Part shown: one piece after another, positions 25,996-35,600 of the stretch | Position numbering within the stretch: position 1 is the stretch's first letter | Layout: every line of letters starts with the position of its first letter | NCBI GenBank assembly: GCA_022844165.1 | Contig: JALHMH010000039.1 | Coordinates: 1-40,418 of the forward strand | Length of the DNA stretch: 40,418 nucleotides | Source of the DNA: Lysobacterales bacterium | GTDB lineage: Bacteria; Pseudomonadota; Gammaproteobacteria; Xanthomonadales; SZUA-5 | Direction: 5' to 3' | Program-made: the position numbers and the translations under genes | Notes under the pieces: model-generated | What the model was told of the DNA's origin: nothing | The model's input: the letters and a program-made list of their open reading frames with translations, nothing else | Database searches by the model: none

Positions 25996-28900
25996 CTAAC
26001 CCACCAGCGCCTGCAAAATTTCGCTGGCCACTTTCAGGCGTTCGTCGAAGCTGCCCATCTCGCGCTTGAGCTTGAGTTTGTCCTGGCCTTCAAAGCTGTA
26101 GCGTTTGGGTTCGCGCTGCACCAATCGGATTAACGAGGCGGGATCGATTTTCGGTTTGGCGCCGAACAGAATGCGGCCGCCCTGTGCGCCCATTTCGACG
26201 CGTTTGAGTCCCAGAGTTTGTGCGCGTTGTTTCAGGCGGGCCACCTGGAACAGGTTTTTTGCCGGTTCGGGTAACAAGCCGAATCGATCGATCATCTCGA
26301 CTTGAATGTCTTCGAGCGCAGCCGGCGATTTTGCGCCACTGATGCGCTTGTAGAGCACCAGGCGGGCATGCACATCCGGCAAATAGTCGTCCGGGATCAG
26401 CGCTGGGAAGCCGAGTTCGATCTCTGTTCCGCGGGATGCGATATCGAGAGGATCGTCTGGGATGCGGCCCTCCTTGAGCGCGCGCACGGCCCGTTCCAGC
26501 ATCTCGGTGTAGAGCGTAAACCCGACCGATTCGATTTCGCCGGATTGGCCCTCGCCCAACAACTCGCCGGCGCCGCGAATTTCCAGGTCGTGGGTCGACA
26601 GCGTGAAGCCGGCGCCCAATTCTTCGAGCGAACTGATTGCATCGAGGCGCTTTTGCGCATCGGCCGTGATTTGCTTCTTCGGCGGCACAACAAGGTAGGC
26701 GAAGGCGCGATGGTGCGAACGGCCGACACGGCCGCGCAGCTGATGCAATTGCGACAGGCCGAAGCGATCGGCGCGATTGATGATGATGGTATTGGCGCTC
26801 GGCACGTCGATGCCGCTTTCGATGATCGTGGTGCAGACCAGCACGTTGTAGCGCTGCCGGTAAAAATCGAGCATCGCGACTTCCAATTCGCGTTCGGCCA
26901 TTTGTCCGTGCGCGATGCGCATGCGCGCTTGCGGGATCAGCTCTCCCAATTCGCGCGCGGTTTTTTCGATGGTGTCGACTTCGTTGTGCAGGAAATAGAC
27001 TTGCCCGCCGCGTCCGAGCTCGCGCTCGAAGGCTTCGCGTAGCAACTGCGGATCCCACTGCACAACGAAAGTCTTCACCGCCAGCCGATGTTCCGGGGGC
27101 GTCGCGATGATCGACAAATCGCGCAGCCCGGTCAGCGCCATGTTCAAGGTGCGCGGGATCGGCGTTGCCGTCAACGTCAGCAGATCGACTTCGGCGCGCA
27201 GCTTCTTGAGCTGCTCCTTCTGGCGCACGCCAAAGCGCTGTTCCTCATCGACGATCACCAATCCCAGGTGTTTGAAACGCACATCGTCCTGAATCAATCG
27301 ATGCGTGCCGACCATCACATCGACGCGACCGGCTTCCAGCTCCGCTAACGCCGCCTTGATCTCTTTTGGGGATTTGAATCGGCTTAACACCTCAACGCGG
27401 ATCGGCCAGTCGGCAAAGCGATCGGCGAAGTTGCGATAGTGTTGTTCTGCGAGCAAAGTCGTAGGTACCAACACCGCAACCTGTCGTCCTGACTGTGCGG
27501 CCACAAAAGCAGCGCGCAAAGCGACTTCGGTTTTGCCGAAACCCACGTCGCCGCAGACCACTCGATCCATCGGTTCAGGCTTGACCAGATCGGCCAGCAC
27601 GGCTTCGATGGCGTTCAGCTGATCGGGCGTTTCCTCGAATGGGAACCCGGCGGCGAATTGCTCATACAAGGGTCGATCGATGCTGATCGGTTCGGCGATG
27701 CGCGCGCGGCGCTTGGCGTACAGTTCCAACAGTTCAGCGGCCACGTCGCGAACCTTCTCGGCGGCCTTCTTCTTCGCTTTCTCCCAGGCATCCGAGCCGA
27801 GCGCGTGCAACGGCGCGCTTTCGGGCGCGCCGCCAGTGTAGCGACTGATCAAATCCAGCGCTGACACGGGCACGTAGAGTTTGTCGCCGCCGGCATATTC
27901 GATGCTCAAAAACTCGCCAGGGGCGCCACCGATATCGAGCGTGAGCAGTCCCTGATAGCGACCGACGCCATGATCGATATGCACTACGGGTGCGCCGGTG
28001 GCCAACTCGCCGAGATCGCGAATGATCGATTCTGGATCGCGCTCGGCTTTGCGCCGCCGCCGTTCCTGGCGCGCGCGTTCGCCATACAGCTGGCGCTCTG
28101 TGAGTACACACAACGGTGGGTCGCTGATCGCAAAACCATCCGAGAGCGGTGCGACAGTGATCGCCCAACGTGTGTCGCTGGCCATGAATGCCGCGAAATT
28201 CTCGACGGTCGCCGGCCGCAGATCGATCCCGCCGAGCAGATCCAGCAGCGCTTCGCGGCGCCCGGCAGAATCGGCGGCCAGCAGTACACGACCCGGATAC
28301 GCGCGCAGGAACTGCTTGAGCTCGGCGCCTGTGTCCTCGCTCTTGCGCGCCAATGGCAGCGAAGGCGCGGGCAGTGCACCCGGGTCGCTCGCTTCGCTAT
28401 GTGCGGCGATCAACACACGTTCGCGATTGTTCAGCAGCGCGCGTAAATCATCCGGCGGCAGGTACAACTCTTCCGGCGGCAGGATTGGCCGTTCCAGATC
28501 GTGTTGGCGCTGCCGGTAACGTTCGCCGGTGGCGGCGAAGAAGTGGCTGGCGGCCTCCAGCGACGCGTCTTCGATGATCAGCAACGCATCCTTGGGCAGG
28601 TAGTCGAACAGCGTCGCGGTGCCATCGAAAAACAGCGGCAGGTAGTACTCGATACCGGCCGGCGCGTTCCCGGATTTCAAGTCCTGATACAGCGCCGAGC
28701 GGCGCACATCCAGATCGAAGCGTTCGCGGATGGCCTCGCGCACGCGGCGCTGATCGTCTTCTTCGAATGGAAATTCGCGTGCGGGCAGCAGATCGATCTT
28801 GTCCACCGCGCCGGACGATCGTTGCGTTTCCGGATCGAAACGCCGCAGCGTATCGATTTCATCGTCCAACAGTTCGATGCGAAACGGCGTGGCCGACCCT

Positions 28901-29445
28901 GCGGGATAAAGATCGAGCAGACTGCCGCGAATCGTGAAGTCGCCAGGTTCCTGCACCTGTCCTACACGTCGGTAACCGGCGCGTTCCAGCCGCTCTGCCT
29001 CTCGGGCCAGATCGAAACGATCGCCACGCTTGAGCAGCAGCGCGCGATCGGCGATGAACCGAGTCGGCGGCAAACGCTGCAGCAGCGTTTGTACCGGCAC
29101 GACCAAAACACCGCGGGTGATCTGTGGCAAGCGGTACAGCGTGGCGATGCGTTGCGAGACGATATCTGGATGCGGTGCGAACAGATCGTACGGCAGTGTT
29201 TCCCAATCGGGAAAATGCAGTGGCTCTGCGCTACCGAGTGCCTTGAGATCGTCTTCAAGCGCATGGGCGCTCGCCGAATCTCTGCTGACGGCAACAATCA
29301 GCCGCTGGGTTTTCGCCAGTTCCGCAATCGCCAACGCATGCGCCGCCCCCGGCAGGGGTTTCCAACGACGCCATAACATTGGCGCTTTCGGGAGCGGAAG
29401 ATCGAGCATGCCAATGGCCGACGCGAGAGCAGGGGCGCGGAGCAT
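25996..29445 (-). CDS. mfd: Transcription-repair coupling factor Mfd
   Basis: The 1,149-residue ATP-dependent DNA translocase displaces RNA polymerase stalled at DNA damage and recruits UvrA. Length equals that of E. coli Mfd (1,148). The UvrB-like N-terminal part is followed by the RNA polymerase-interacting domain (VVHIDHGVGRYQGLLTLDIG, about residues 480-545). The translocase motor follows, with GDVGFGKTEVALRAAFVA near residue 630 (motif I), VDEEQRFGVRQ near residue 732 (motif II), TLTATPIPRTLNMAL (motif III) and QLHQLRGRVGRS (motif VI). The C-terminal TRCF domain includes LRPEP-type LLPEPAKNLF. It is the last gene of the minus-strand recN to mfd series, 151 bases after rph, and may have its own promoter. 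Confidence 0.98.
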   Translation of the reverse strand: MLRAPALASAIGMLDLPLPKAPMLWRRWKPLPGAAHALAIAELAKTQRLIVAVSRDSASAHALEDDLKALGSAEPLHFPDWETLPYDLFAPHPDIVSQRIATLYRLPQITRGVLVVPVQTLLQRLPPTRFIADRALLLKRGDRFDLAREAERLERAGYRRVGQVQEPGDFTIRGSLLDLYPAGSATPFRIELLDDEIDTLRRFDPETQRSSGAVDKIDLLPAREFPFEEDDQRRVREAIRERFDLDVRRSALYQDLKSGNAPAGIEYYLPLFFDGTATLFDYLPKDALLIIEDASLEAASHFFAATGERYRQRQHDLERPILPPEELYLPPDDLRALLNNRERVLIAAHSEASDPGALPAPSLPLARKSEDTGAELKQFLRAYPGRVLLAADSAGRREALLDLLGGIDLRPATVENFAAFMASDTRWAITVAPLSDGFAISDPPLCVLTERQLYGERARQERRRRKAERDPESIIRDLGELATGAPVVHIDHGVGRYQGLLTLDIGGAPGEFLSIEYAGGDKLYVPVSALDLISRYTGGAPESAPLHALGSDAWEKAKKKAAEKVRDVAAELLELYAKRRARIAEPISIDRPLYEQFAAGFPFEETPDQLNAIEAVLADLVKPEPMDRVVCGDVGFGKTEVALRAAFVAAQSGRQVAVLVPTTLLAEQHYRNFADRFADWPIRVEVLSRFKSPKEIKAALAELEAGRVDVMVGTHRLIQDDVRFKHLGLVIVDEEQRFGVRQKEQLKKLRAEVDLLTLTATPIPRTLNMALTGLRDLSIIATPPEHRLAVKTFVVQWDPQLLREAFERELGRGGQVYFLHNEVDTIEKTARELGELIPQARMRIAHGQMAERELEVAMLDFYRQRYNVLVCTTIIESGIDVPSANTIIINRADRFGLSQLHQLRGRVGRSHHRAFAYLVVPPKKQITADAQKRLDAISSLEELGAGFTLSTHDLEIRGAGELLGEGQSGEIESVGFTLYTEMLERAVRALKEGRIPDDPLDIASRGTEIELGFPALIPDDYLPDVHARLVLYKRISGAKSPAALEDIQVEMIDRFGLLPEPAKNLFQVARLKQRAQTLGLKRVEMGAQGGRILFGAKPKIDPASLIRLVQREPKRYSFEGQDKLKLKREMGSFDERLKVASEILQALVG

Positions 29446-29596
29446 AGCCTCAGTGCGAGAAAACCGACGATTCCTAAAGGCAATCGATCAGGAATGGGCC
29501 ACGTTGTCGAACACACGAAGTTGTCGCGACACATGGAAACTACCGAACGAGCTTCTTGCGTTCGCGGGAAATAGAGCTGACGGGACCATGACCCGA

Positions 29597-30319
29597 TCAG
29601 CCCGCCAGGGCTTCGCGCTGCAGTTGCTGCAATTGCGCGATGCCGCCGCGCGCGAGAGCGAGCATTGAAGTCAGTTCTGAATCGCGGAAGGCGTGGCCTT
29701 CGGCAGTACCTTGGAGTTCGATGAAGCCGCCGGCATCGTTTTGCACCACATTCATATCGGTCTCGCAATCGGAATCTTCGGTGTAGTCGAGGTCGAGGAC
29801 CGGCTGACCACGCCAGATACCCACCGAAACCGCGGCCACCTGGCCATGAATCGGATCCTTGCTGATGATCTTGTCGCGCAACAACTTTCGCGTTGCATCC
29901 ATCAGGGCCACGTAGGCGCCGGTGATTGCCGCGGTGCGCGTGCCCCCGTCGGCTTGCAGAACATCGCAGTCGAGCACGATCTGGCGCTCGCCAAGCGCCT
30001 TGCGATCGACCACAGCGCGCAGCGCGCGACCAATCAGCCGTTGGATTTCGTGCGTCCGCCCCGAAACGCCGCGTGCCGACTCCCGGGCGGAGCGCGAATG
30101 TGTTGCGCGCGGCAGCATGCTGTATTCGGCCGTGACCCAACCTTCACCGCTGCCGCGCAACCAGGGGGGTGGTTTGTCGTCGACGCTGGCGGTGCACAGA
30201 ACCCGGGTGTCGCCGAAGCTGACCAAAACCGAGCCTTCAGCGTGGCGCGTGAAATGACGGACGAAAGAAACGGCGCGCAGCGCGTCGGGCGCGCGGCCGC
30301 TGGGGCGGGCAGGGTGCAT
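29597..30319 (-). CDS. rph: Ribonuclease PH
   Basis: Phosphorolytic 3'-exonuclease that trims tRNA and other RNA 3' ends and forms a hexamer. The 240-residue product is full length. The ATG at 30319 leads to [13 protein letters not shown], the family's N-terminal signature; an upstream start at 30340 adds seven residues and is less likely. Other signatures are [64 protein letters not shown] and the catalytic aspartate region [18 protein letters not shown]. It is 45 bases downstream of a small DUF1451-like gene and upstream of mfd on the same strand. Confidence 0.97.
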   Translation of the reverse strand: MHPARPSGRAPDALRAVSFVRHFTRHAEGSVLVSFGDTRVLCTASVDDKPPPWLRGSGEGWVTAEYSMLPRATHSRSARESARGVSGRTHEIQRLIGRALRAVVDRKALGERQIVLDCDVLQADGGTRTAAITGAYVALMDATRKLLRDKIISKDPIHGQVAAVSVGIWRGQPVLDLDYTEDSDCETDMNVVQNDAGGFIELQGTAEGHAFRDSELTSMLALARGGIAQLQQLQREALAG

Positions 30320-30364
30320 AGACTCTCGGTACGCAAACACGGTCCGCGATGTTAACAGCGACGA

Positions 30365-30730
30365 TCACTCAACATCGTTCAATTGACTGCGCCCGCGCTG
30401 GAATTTCGCCAGTTCGGTCCAGGTCGGGTCGGCGGCGCTCAACAGGCGATCGACTATCGCCGCTTCCAACTGCTCGACATCGAACTTGGCCCAATCGACG
30501 ATTTCGAGCTTCACGTCGTGCCAATGATGCGCCGCTTCGCGCAGGTCGTAGCGCAGAACATCAACAACACGTTGCGCTTCGTCCCGCGTCAAAGACTCGG
30601 CTGCCACGAGGTACTCGCGCGCTTTGGTCATCACATCCAGCAGTGACGCAGCAGCATGCATCTCGGCGTTAGGCAACTCTTCGCGTAGCCAACGCCGTGC
30701 GGTGTCATAGGCGCGTTGCAGAGGGGACAT
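30365..30730 (-). CDS. Small DUF1451/YbeL-like protein lacking the zinc ribbon
   Basis: From ATG 30730 the product has 121 residues; a GTG at 30778 would add 16. The sequence is helical and charged. The stretch REYLVAAESLTRDEAQRVVD followed by RYDLREAAHHW resembles the N-terminal helices of the YbeL family (DUF1451), including the 'T-R-x-E' turn and the DLxE segment. The family's C-terminal CxxC...CxxC zinc ribbon is absent: the frame ends at RGRSQLNDVE with no cysteines. Function is unknown. It lies between recN and rph on the same strand with short gaps (70 and 45 bases), so it is probably in one operon with them. The assignment comes from remembered similarity. Confidence 0.6.
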   Translation of the reverse strand: MSPLQRAYDTARRWLREELPNAEMHAAASLLDVMTKAREYLVAAESLTRDEAQRVVDVLRYDLREAAHHWHDVKLEIVDWAKFDVEQLEAAIVDRLLSAADPTWTELAKFQRGRSQLNDVE

Positions 30731-30800
30731 GGGACGTTCGCGTTCATGACCGGGTCGCACATCGTAAACCTGAGGCACCGAATGTCAATCCGCAAAGCGA

Positions 30801-32486
30801 CTATGGCCCTGGCGCAGAGCCGCTCTGGCGACCCCTGGCGAGCATTTCCTGAGCCGCAGCACGCGTTGCTGCCGTAATCTCGATGCCACCTTGCATGCGC
30901 GCCAGTTCTTCGATGCGTTCGGTGTCGGTCAGCGGCTCAACCCGAGACTGTGTGCGGCCCGCAACGACGTGTTTGCTGACGCGCAACTGATTGTGGGCAC
31001 AGGCCGCCACTTGCGCCAGATGTGTCACGCACAACACCTGGCGTTCAGCGCCCAGCGTTCGCAGTTTGCGCCCAACGATCTCGGCGATCGCGCCGCCAAT
31101 GCCTGAATCGACCTCGTCGAACACCAGGATCGGCGTGTCGTCCAATGCGATCGTGGCGACCTTGATCGCGAGACTGATGCGCGCCAGTTCGCCGCCGGAC
31201 GCCACTTTGCGCAGTGGGCGCGATGGTTGGCCTGGGTTGGCACTGACCAGAAACTCGACAAGCTCATTGCCGGTGCCACGCGGGCTGCCGTCGCTGGACT
31301 CAAAAGCGCATTCGAAACGCCCACCGCGCATGCCCAGTTCTTCCATCAGCGCCGATATCTTTTGCCCCAAACGCGCGGCCCCTGCACGGCGCTTCTCGCT
31401 CAATCGACCCGCTGCCGCGCCGTAGGCGTGCATGGCCACATCGCGGTCGCGCAACAGCTGTTCGAGGCGTTCGCCTGCGGTCGCGGCGTCCTGGACCTGG
31501 CGTTCCAGGTGTGCGGCGAACTGACCAAGCTCGAACACTGGTGTACGGTGTTTGCGGGCGAGCGCATGCAGCCGCGCCAACTCTGCTTCCATCTGTGCCA
31601 GGGCTTCAGGGTCGATATCGAGCGCATCGCGACGGTCGCGCAAATCGCGCGCCGCCTCTTCGAGCGCGATCGTCGCCGCGTCGATCTGACCCACAAGCTC
31701 CGTCAGTTCTGGATCGAGGGCGCTCAGTCTCTGTAGTTCGGCCAACGCTCGACGTAACACGGCGACGGCAGTCATCTCGTCGTCGCCGCAAAGTTGCGCT
31801 TCGATCTGCCCCATTCCATGGATCAATGCACCGGCGCTCGCCAGCTTGCGGTGCTGCGCCTCGAGCGCGGAGATGCGTGCCGGTTCGAGTGTAGCTGCAT
31901 GCAATTCATGCAATTGATGACGCATGAAATCCGCACGATCCGCATTGTCGCTGTGCCGCAGTTTGTCGATTTCCGCATCCAGCGCGCGCACCGTTTCCGC
32001 GGCATTCGCCACTCGCTTTCGCTCGCCGCTCGCTTGTGCAAAATCGTCGAGCAAGTCGAGTTGATGGCTGCGTTGCAGCAAGGCCTGGTGCTCGTGCTGA
32101 CCATGGATCTCGATCAACATCGCCGTCAGGTCGCGCAATTGTTGCTGGGTGGCACTGCGTCCGTTGATGTATGCCCGCGAGCCGCCGTCGCTCTTGACCA
32201 CACGCCGTATCGACAAAGCGCCGTCATCGTCCAGATCGTGCTCGGACAACCAGCGCGAAGCGCTGTGCCCCGACGGCAAGCGAATGTCGATAGCGGTCTC
32301 GAGACGTTCGGCGCCACTGCGCACCGCACCCGAATCCGCCCGGCCGCCGCAACACAAGCTCAGTGCGTCAATCAGAATCGACTTCCCGGCGCCAGTCTCC
32401 CCAGTGATCGCCGAAAAACCGGGTGCCAGCCCAAGATCCACGCGGTCAGTCACCGCAAGATCGCGAATCGTCAGAGAGGTCAACAT
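30801..32486 (-). CDS. recN: DNA repair protein RecN
   Basis: SMC-like ATPase that acts early in double-strand break repair, tethering DNA ends. The ATG at 32486 gives 561 residues (E. coli RecN has 553); the frame extends to a TTG at 32516 without a better signal. Walker A is GETGAGKS at residues 29-36, and Walker B is ILVFDEVDSGIGG near the C-terminus, followed by QVLCVTHLAQVAACAHNQ. A long coiled-coil middle lies between (about residues 150-370). It is the first gene of a likely operon with the DUF1451-like gene and rph. No E. coli-type LexA box (CTGT-N8-ACAG) is visible upstream. Confidence 0.96.
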   Translation of the reverse strand: MLTSLTIRDLAVTDRVDLGLAPGFSAITGETGAGKSILIDALSLCCGGRADSGAVRSGAERLETAIDIRLPSGHSASRWLSEHDLDDDGALSIRRVVKSDGGSRAYINGRSATQQQLRDLTAMLIEIHGQHEHQALLQRSHQLDLLDDFAQASGERKRVANAAETVRALDAEIDKLRHSDNADRADFMRHQLHELHAATLEPARISALEAQHRKLASAGALIHGMGQIEAQLCGDDEMTAVAVLRRALAELQRLSALDPELTELVGQIDAATIALEEAARDLRDRRDALDIDPEALAQMEAELARLHALARKHRTPVFELGQFAAHLERQVQDAATAGERLEQLLRDRDVAMHAYGAAAGRLSEKRRAGAARLGQKISALMEELGMRGGRFECAFESSDGSPRGTGNELVEFLVSANPGQPSRPLRKVASGGELARISLAIKVATIALDDTPILVFDEVDSGIGGAIAEIVGRKLRTLGAERQVLCVTHLAQVAACAHNQLRVSKHVVAGRTQSRVEPLTDTERIEELARMQGGIEITAATRAAAQEMLARGRQSGSAPGP

Positions 32487-32561
32487 GGCCGAAGACGTGG
32501 CTAAGATACTGCGCAATATAGCGAGGCTGCACGTCTAACCGACGGGCGACGCAATCGCCGC

Positions 32562-32583
32562 AAAAAAGGCATGAGCCTTTTTT
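32562..32583. terminator. Symmetrical A/T-flanked hairpin in the recN/rhs divergent gap
   Basis: AAAAAAGGC at 32562-32570 pairs perfectly with GCCTTTTTT at 32575-32583 around the loop ATGA. The form (short GC stem, A run before and T run after) is that of a bidirectional intrinsic terminator. However, both flanking genes are transcribed away from it, so it ends no visible gene. It could insulate the two promoters or act in a leader RNA. Confidence 0.6.
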
Positions 32584-32667
32584 CCCCTTTCTTCCGCGCT
32601 AGTGACCAGGTGGAAATCCGCCTTGAGTCCGATTGACCAAGTTTCGATTGAATTTGTAGGAGCAACC

Positions 32668-35600
32668 ATGCCGCGCTTCAGCATCGCACCCCCATGCGCC
32701 AGCCTCAGAGAACCCGTTTCCGACGGATTGAAAACGTCACAACTTGCAACTGCTGGGGGTCTCCAGCGCGCAGTCTTGCGCCGCCTCGTGGCTTTGCTGA
32801 GCGCTTGCGTGCTTTTGGTTTCCCCATGTTTCGCGCAAGACGCTGGGATTGGATCGGGGCTGACCGAATCGCAGTTACTGTTGCTTGGACGGCCAGACCC
32901 CTTTACCTGTCTCGATTCCCCGTCCGGGCCCTTGTCGGCGACAAATCATCCGGGCAACTGGCATGAGGCGAACCGTTTTGGACAGGGCTGGGACCTGGTG
33001 CGAAACGGCAGCTCGGTGCATGCCTTTTGGTACACGTTCGATGGCGCACGCCGTCCGGTTTGGTACCGAACATCGATTGCGCAAATCGACCCCTTACGGC
33101 AAGAAGCCCTTACGTTGCTGTATGCGGATAAGGGCCCCGACGGCGAGAATTCCGTTCTTGCTGGAGCAGTGGTGTTTCGCTTCCTCGAACAGGACGAAGG
33201 TCGCGTCGTCGCACGCGTAAAACTCATCTCTGGCGCTACGCGGGAAACGTGTTTGACGCGGGCGGCGAACGAATCGGTGCAGCAGTTGAACCCAACACCG
33301 GCGCAATTTCATTGGTTGACCTCCGGTACGGGCGCCAAAGAGCGTTCGACATTGGCCGCCTTCAACGCCGACAACCTCCCGGTCTGGTTCACGATCGGCA
33401 CGCCAATCAATGGTGTCAGCACGCTGTTTTATGCGTACTCAAACTACCCGGGCGGCGAAGGTTGGCGAGAGTGCAATCACGCCGGATGCGTGTCTGCGCC
33501 GAAGCCAGTCGGCACATGGACCGCTGCTGCGAGCGCGTTGTCCAACGGCGATGTTCAGGTGACTGCATCGGTAAATTCTGCTGTCGCTGAGGTAGGTCAC
33601 CAACTTCAATTGCAGTTTCCAGTGCAGCCGGGTGCGGGCGTTGTGCGTAATGTCATAAGTTCATCCATCAACACCGTGCCGGCAAACCAGAACCTCTGCA
33701 CTATTCCATCCGGGCAATCGACTTGCGCGATCACGCTCACTTGGGCCTTCAGCGGCACGAACTTCGACGGTGTCTGGCGCCGGGACTCCTTTACGGGTCA
33801 GTTCGTCACCAGAATCAACACTAGCGTCAGCGGCACCATGGTCGATAACGTAGGGCCGGGTACTTGGAGTTACTGGCTGCGGCGGCGCAACACCGACGGA
33901 GTGCTGGTGAACGTTGTAGGTACCAACCCTATCAACGTCGTAGGCGGCTCAGGCGGTGGCGGTGGCGGATCGCAAGGCAACACGATTGGCTTCCCCGGCG
34001 CGACCGCATGTTCGGCGTCTGCGGCGCCCGTTTCGGTGCCGGGTCTTCCGGCGGTTCCCGGCCTTTATTGGAACCCGGCGCGCAATGGAACAAGTTGGAT
34101 GCTGAGTTTCTTGGGCAGCGGCGATACCGCCAAGTTGGTGTTGGCCTGGTTCACTTATGGTGCCGACAGTCAGCCGCTGTGGCTCAGTGCCACCCCTGCG
34201 CAAATCGAAACCGTCACCGAAAACAACGTATCGGTCCGGCGTGTTTGGGCGCCGTTGGTCAAGTACCGCTGGATAGGAACCAGCGCCGCCGGAATACGGG
34301 ATGCCGGAACCCAGGTCGGCGAAGTCGCGTTGACCTTTCACCCGAACGATGCGACGCGCAGTGCGCTGCGCTGGAAACTCAATAGTCCCACGACGATCGT
34401 CCAAAACGAATGTCTCCAGGATTTCCGGGATTTCATCGTTCCGCCCAGTGCGATGCAAAAGAACCTCGCGATTTCCGGCTTCTGGCACGAGCCGTTGTTC
34501 GATGGCTGGGGTTTGTTCCCCTACTTCCTGGATAACGGCAGCGGAATGCGCGAGTTGTCTACTTTGTCGGTATACGACAGCGCCGGCGAGCCGCGCTGGT
34601 TACAGACCGATCCTCGGAGTGCGGGAAGTGCCTGGCTCAGCGGAGCGCTGAACTACAAAACATCACCGTTCAGCGGTGGCCTGCCCCTCGATCTTCCGAA
34701 CGTTGCGGTGACCCCTGCACCGTCTGGCGTCTTTGGCCGGAGTTTCCTGGATTCGCAAGGCGGTGTTTCGGCCTCGACCGGCTACGCCCATGTCGCAGCT
34801 TCTGGCGCAGGTAGCGTCAATTGGGCGCGAGGAACAGCGTCTGCCCCAATCAGCATTGCCAAGGTGGTGAGAGTTAGCGAGATCACGACAAACAAACGCA
34901 GTTGCACGCTAACGCCGTCGGCGCCGAGTTGCGCCGTGACCGTCAGTTGGGCCAGCCCCTTGGGCGAGGCCCGGGCCTGGCGGCAGAACATCGATAGCGG
35001 CGTGTTCGAGGCCCTCAATCCCACAACGTCGATCAGCACGATCACACAGACCTTCGTCAGTGCGGGCCGATACCGCTATTTCCTCAAGAACGCCGCGGTG
35101 CCGACCGCTGCCGATCTGGCGGTCAGCGCTGAGGTGGTGGTGACGGGTTCCGGTGCAGCTCCCTGCGTACCAACACTCACCGCGCCCGCCACGGCCACCG
35201 GCGATTTTCCGATCAGTTGGCAAGCGGGCACCGGCAGTTGTACGGCGCCGACAAGCTACGAATACGGCGTCTCCTTTGCGGGTGGCAGCTTCAGTAACAT
35301 CTCGGTACCCGCAAGCACCTTGGGCGCGACGATCTCAGCTGGAACACCGGGCATCTACCAGACGCGAGTACGCGCCTGTGCGGGGACTTGTAGTGCCTAT
35401 AGCGCAACGCGCAATACGACAGTCGCTTCCGGCACCACGACGACGATACCTGACGACATCCGCGGTAACGCACCGTTGGAATACACGCCGGCCAACGGCG
35501 AGTTTCTGGCTGGCTCAACGGCGATGCAGGTCGACACCAACGGCGGCAGTGCGGCGCTGTCGATACCGATTGCGGTGCCGCCGGGGCGCGCCGGCATGCA

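Noticed and set aside
32487..32560. LexA box upstream of recN
   Set aside because: No CTGT-N8-ACAG palindrome or similar symmetrical site was seen; SOS control may use another motif or be absent.
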